Below, piece after piece: positions 5,305-6,285 of a stretch of DNA of 6,285 nucleotides. The stretch comes from Opitutaceae bacterium (GTDB lineage Bacteria > Verrucomicrobiota > Verrucomicrobiia > Opitutales > Opitutaceae). How positions within the stretch are numbered: the first letter of the stretch is position 1; each line of letters starts with the position of its first letter. The DNA is taken from the NCBI GenBank assembly GCA_003168315.1, contig PMSP01000286.1, forward strand, positions 1-6,285. Direction: 5' to 3'. Made by a program: the position numbers and the translations under genes. The notes beneath the pieces were generated by a model, which had not been told where the DNA came from, made no database searches, and was given only the letters and a program-made list of their open reading frames with translations.

Positions 5305-6285
5305 ATGCGTTTGCCCACATTTCCAACACGCTTCACCCGGTTTGCCCGCGCGGCGGCGGCCCTGGCCGCCGTCGGCCTCCTCTCGGGGTGCTACTGGCTG
5401 GACGGCCCGCAGTCGACCTTCGACCCCAGCGGCCCGGTAGCCCGGCGCCAGCAGGACCTCTTCTACCTGACGTGCTGGGTCTCGCTCGTCATCTTTGTCA
5501 TCGTCGGGAGCGTCCTGGCGTACGCGATGATCAAGTTCAGGGCGAGGAGCGAGGCGGACCAGCACGCCGAGCCGCCCCCGCAGGGCCATGGCAACCCCCT
5601 GGTCGAGATGAGCCTCATCGGGGCCTCGGTGCTCGCGCTGGTCGTCATAGCGATCCCGACCCTGAAGGAGATCTGGTACTCGTACGACCTGCCGGTCGAG
5701 GAGAAGGCCAACAGCTACGAGATCACGGCGACCGGCTACCAGTGGTGGTTCAAGTTCGACTACCCGAACGAGACGGCGAAGACGGCCGACAACACGGGCA
5801 AGGTGATGAACGCGCCGTTCTCGACCGCGAACGAGCTGGTGATCCCCGCCGGCAGGCCGGTCCAGATCAACCTGCGGACGGTCGACGTGATCCACAGCTT
5901 CTGGATCCCGAAGCTCGCGGGCAAGGTGGACATGATGCCCAACCGCGGGAACCACCTCTGGGTGGAGGCCGACAAGCCGGGGTATTTCTGGGGGCAGTGC
6001 GCCGAGTTCTGCGGCGAGTCGCACGCGGTGATGCGCTTCCGGGTGATCGCGCTCGGGCCGAGGGATTTCAACAACTGGGTGAACGCCCAGATGGAGATCG
6101 CCCGCAGGGTGCCCGTGGCGCCGGCCGATGCCGGCAAGCCCAGGGCCCAGTTCGCCGCCTACCGCACGTTCCGCAGGAACGAGGCCGGCTCCTCGGATGA
6201 ATTCGACCGGGCGCCGCTCGACTCGTGGCGCAGGATGCAGTCGACCGACGTCGCGAACGAGGACCCGGAGCTGATCGCCACCACC
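5305..6285 (+). CDS. coxB: Cytochrome c oxidase subunit II, CuA-containing (partial, runs off right edge)
   Basis: CoxB accepts electrons at its dinuclear CuA centre and passes them to the haem a of subunit I. The reading frame stays open for 327 codons to the window end. Residues 1-29 are a lipoprotein signal with lipobox LLSGC (Cys29). Two membrane helices follow, about 53-77 and 102-121. The periplasmic cupredoxin domain (about 137-255) contains the aromatic motif GYQWWFKFDYP (144-154), VDVIHSFWIPKLAGKVDMMP (193-212) with His197, and the CuA loop CAEFCGESHAVM (232-243) giving Cys232, Glu234, Cys236, His240 and Met243. All CuA ligands are intact. A linker of about 70 residues without helices or a CXXCH follows. 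The final DPELIATT resembles the lead-in to a C-terminal cytochrome c domain, which would lie beyond the window. The ATG at 5305 gives the best signal peptide, though no Shine-Dalgarno precedes it. An in-frame ATG at 5230 would add 25 residues. Confidence 0.95.
   Translation, partial: MRLPTFPTRFTRFARAAAALAAVGLLSGCYWLDGPQSTFDPSGPVARRQQDLFYLTCWVSLVIFVIVGSVLAYAMIKFRARSEADQHAEPPPQGHGNPLVEMSLIGASVLALVVIAIPTLKEIWYSYDLPVEEKANSYEITATGYQWWFKFDYPNETAKTADNTGKVMNAPFSTANELVIPAGRPVQINLRTVDVIHSFWIPKLAGKVDMMPNRGNHLWVEADKPGYFWGQCAEFCGESHAVMRFRVIALGPRDFNNWVNAQMEIARRVPVAPADAGKPRAQFAAYRTFRRNEAGSSDEFDRAPLDSWRRMQSTDVANEDPELIATT

Noticed and set aside
5238..6200. Plus-strand open frame and an opposing minus-strand frame over coxB
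   Set aside because: Both are out of frame with the CuA-containing coxB and give Arg/Gly/Pro-rich shadow proteins.
1..6285. Mobile element, CRISPR array, defence system or RNA gene
   Set aside because: No transposase or integrase motifs, no regularly spaced repeats, and no tRNA or rRNA-like sequence; the window is fully accounted for by respiratory genes and short intergenic gaps.

Overview
This GC-rich window (by eye about two-thirds G+C or more) carries the assembly end of an aa3-type cytochrome c oxidase locus. It holds seven protein genes plus an eighth that runs off the left edge as a coupled partner of the SCO gene. The gene order, the lipoprotein form of CoxB, the CusF-SCO fusion and the azurin/auracyanin-like lipoprotein suggest a Gram-negative aerobe outside the Proteobacteria. 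Verrucomicrobiota (Opitutae-like) is my best guess, with Acidobacteriota or Planctomycetota possible. This is a family-style impression from protein sequences, not a computed placement.

Layout: (1) 1-1544, minus strand: a lipoprotein with an N-terminal CusF-like copper-binding domain fused to a SCO/SenC thioredoxin-fold domain, followed through an ATGA overlap by a membrane-anchored, unnamed beta-rich protein that leaves the window at base 1. (2) 1545-1630: short divergent promoter region. (3) 1631-3932, plus strand: ctaA (heme A synthase), ctaB (heme O synthase) and a DUF420 membrane protein, joined by two ATGA overlaps. (4) 3929-5048, minus strand: an unrecognised helical lipoprotein, preceded by a blue-copper lipoprotein. 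The unrecognised gene ends tail-to-tail with the DUF420 gene, and the two overlap at CTAG. (5) 5049-5304: a 256-base divergent region with a strong hairpin, a repeated palindrome and a possible two-codon minigene. (6) 5305-6285, plus strand: coxB (subunit II, CuA), still open at the right edge and probably followed by a C-terminal extension and the other cox genes.

How they fit together: CtaB farnesylates protoheme to heme O and CtaA oxidises it to heme A for subunit I. The CusF-SCO protein is placed to acquire copper and deliver it to the CuA centre of CoxB. DUF420 proteins are linked to aa3 oxidase assembly. The cupredoxin is a plausible periplasmic electron carrier feeding CuA. The two minus-strand unknowns are likely accessory to copper handling or oxidase assembly by position only.

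I see no mobile element, CRISPR array, tRNA or rRNA. The families present are mostly known. The less ordinary points are the CusF-SCO fusion with a CX5C copper motif, the auracyanin-type copper loop next to coxB, the terminator-less convergent overlap, the structured coxB/cupredoxin intergenic region, and the near absence of Shine-Dalgarno sequences.
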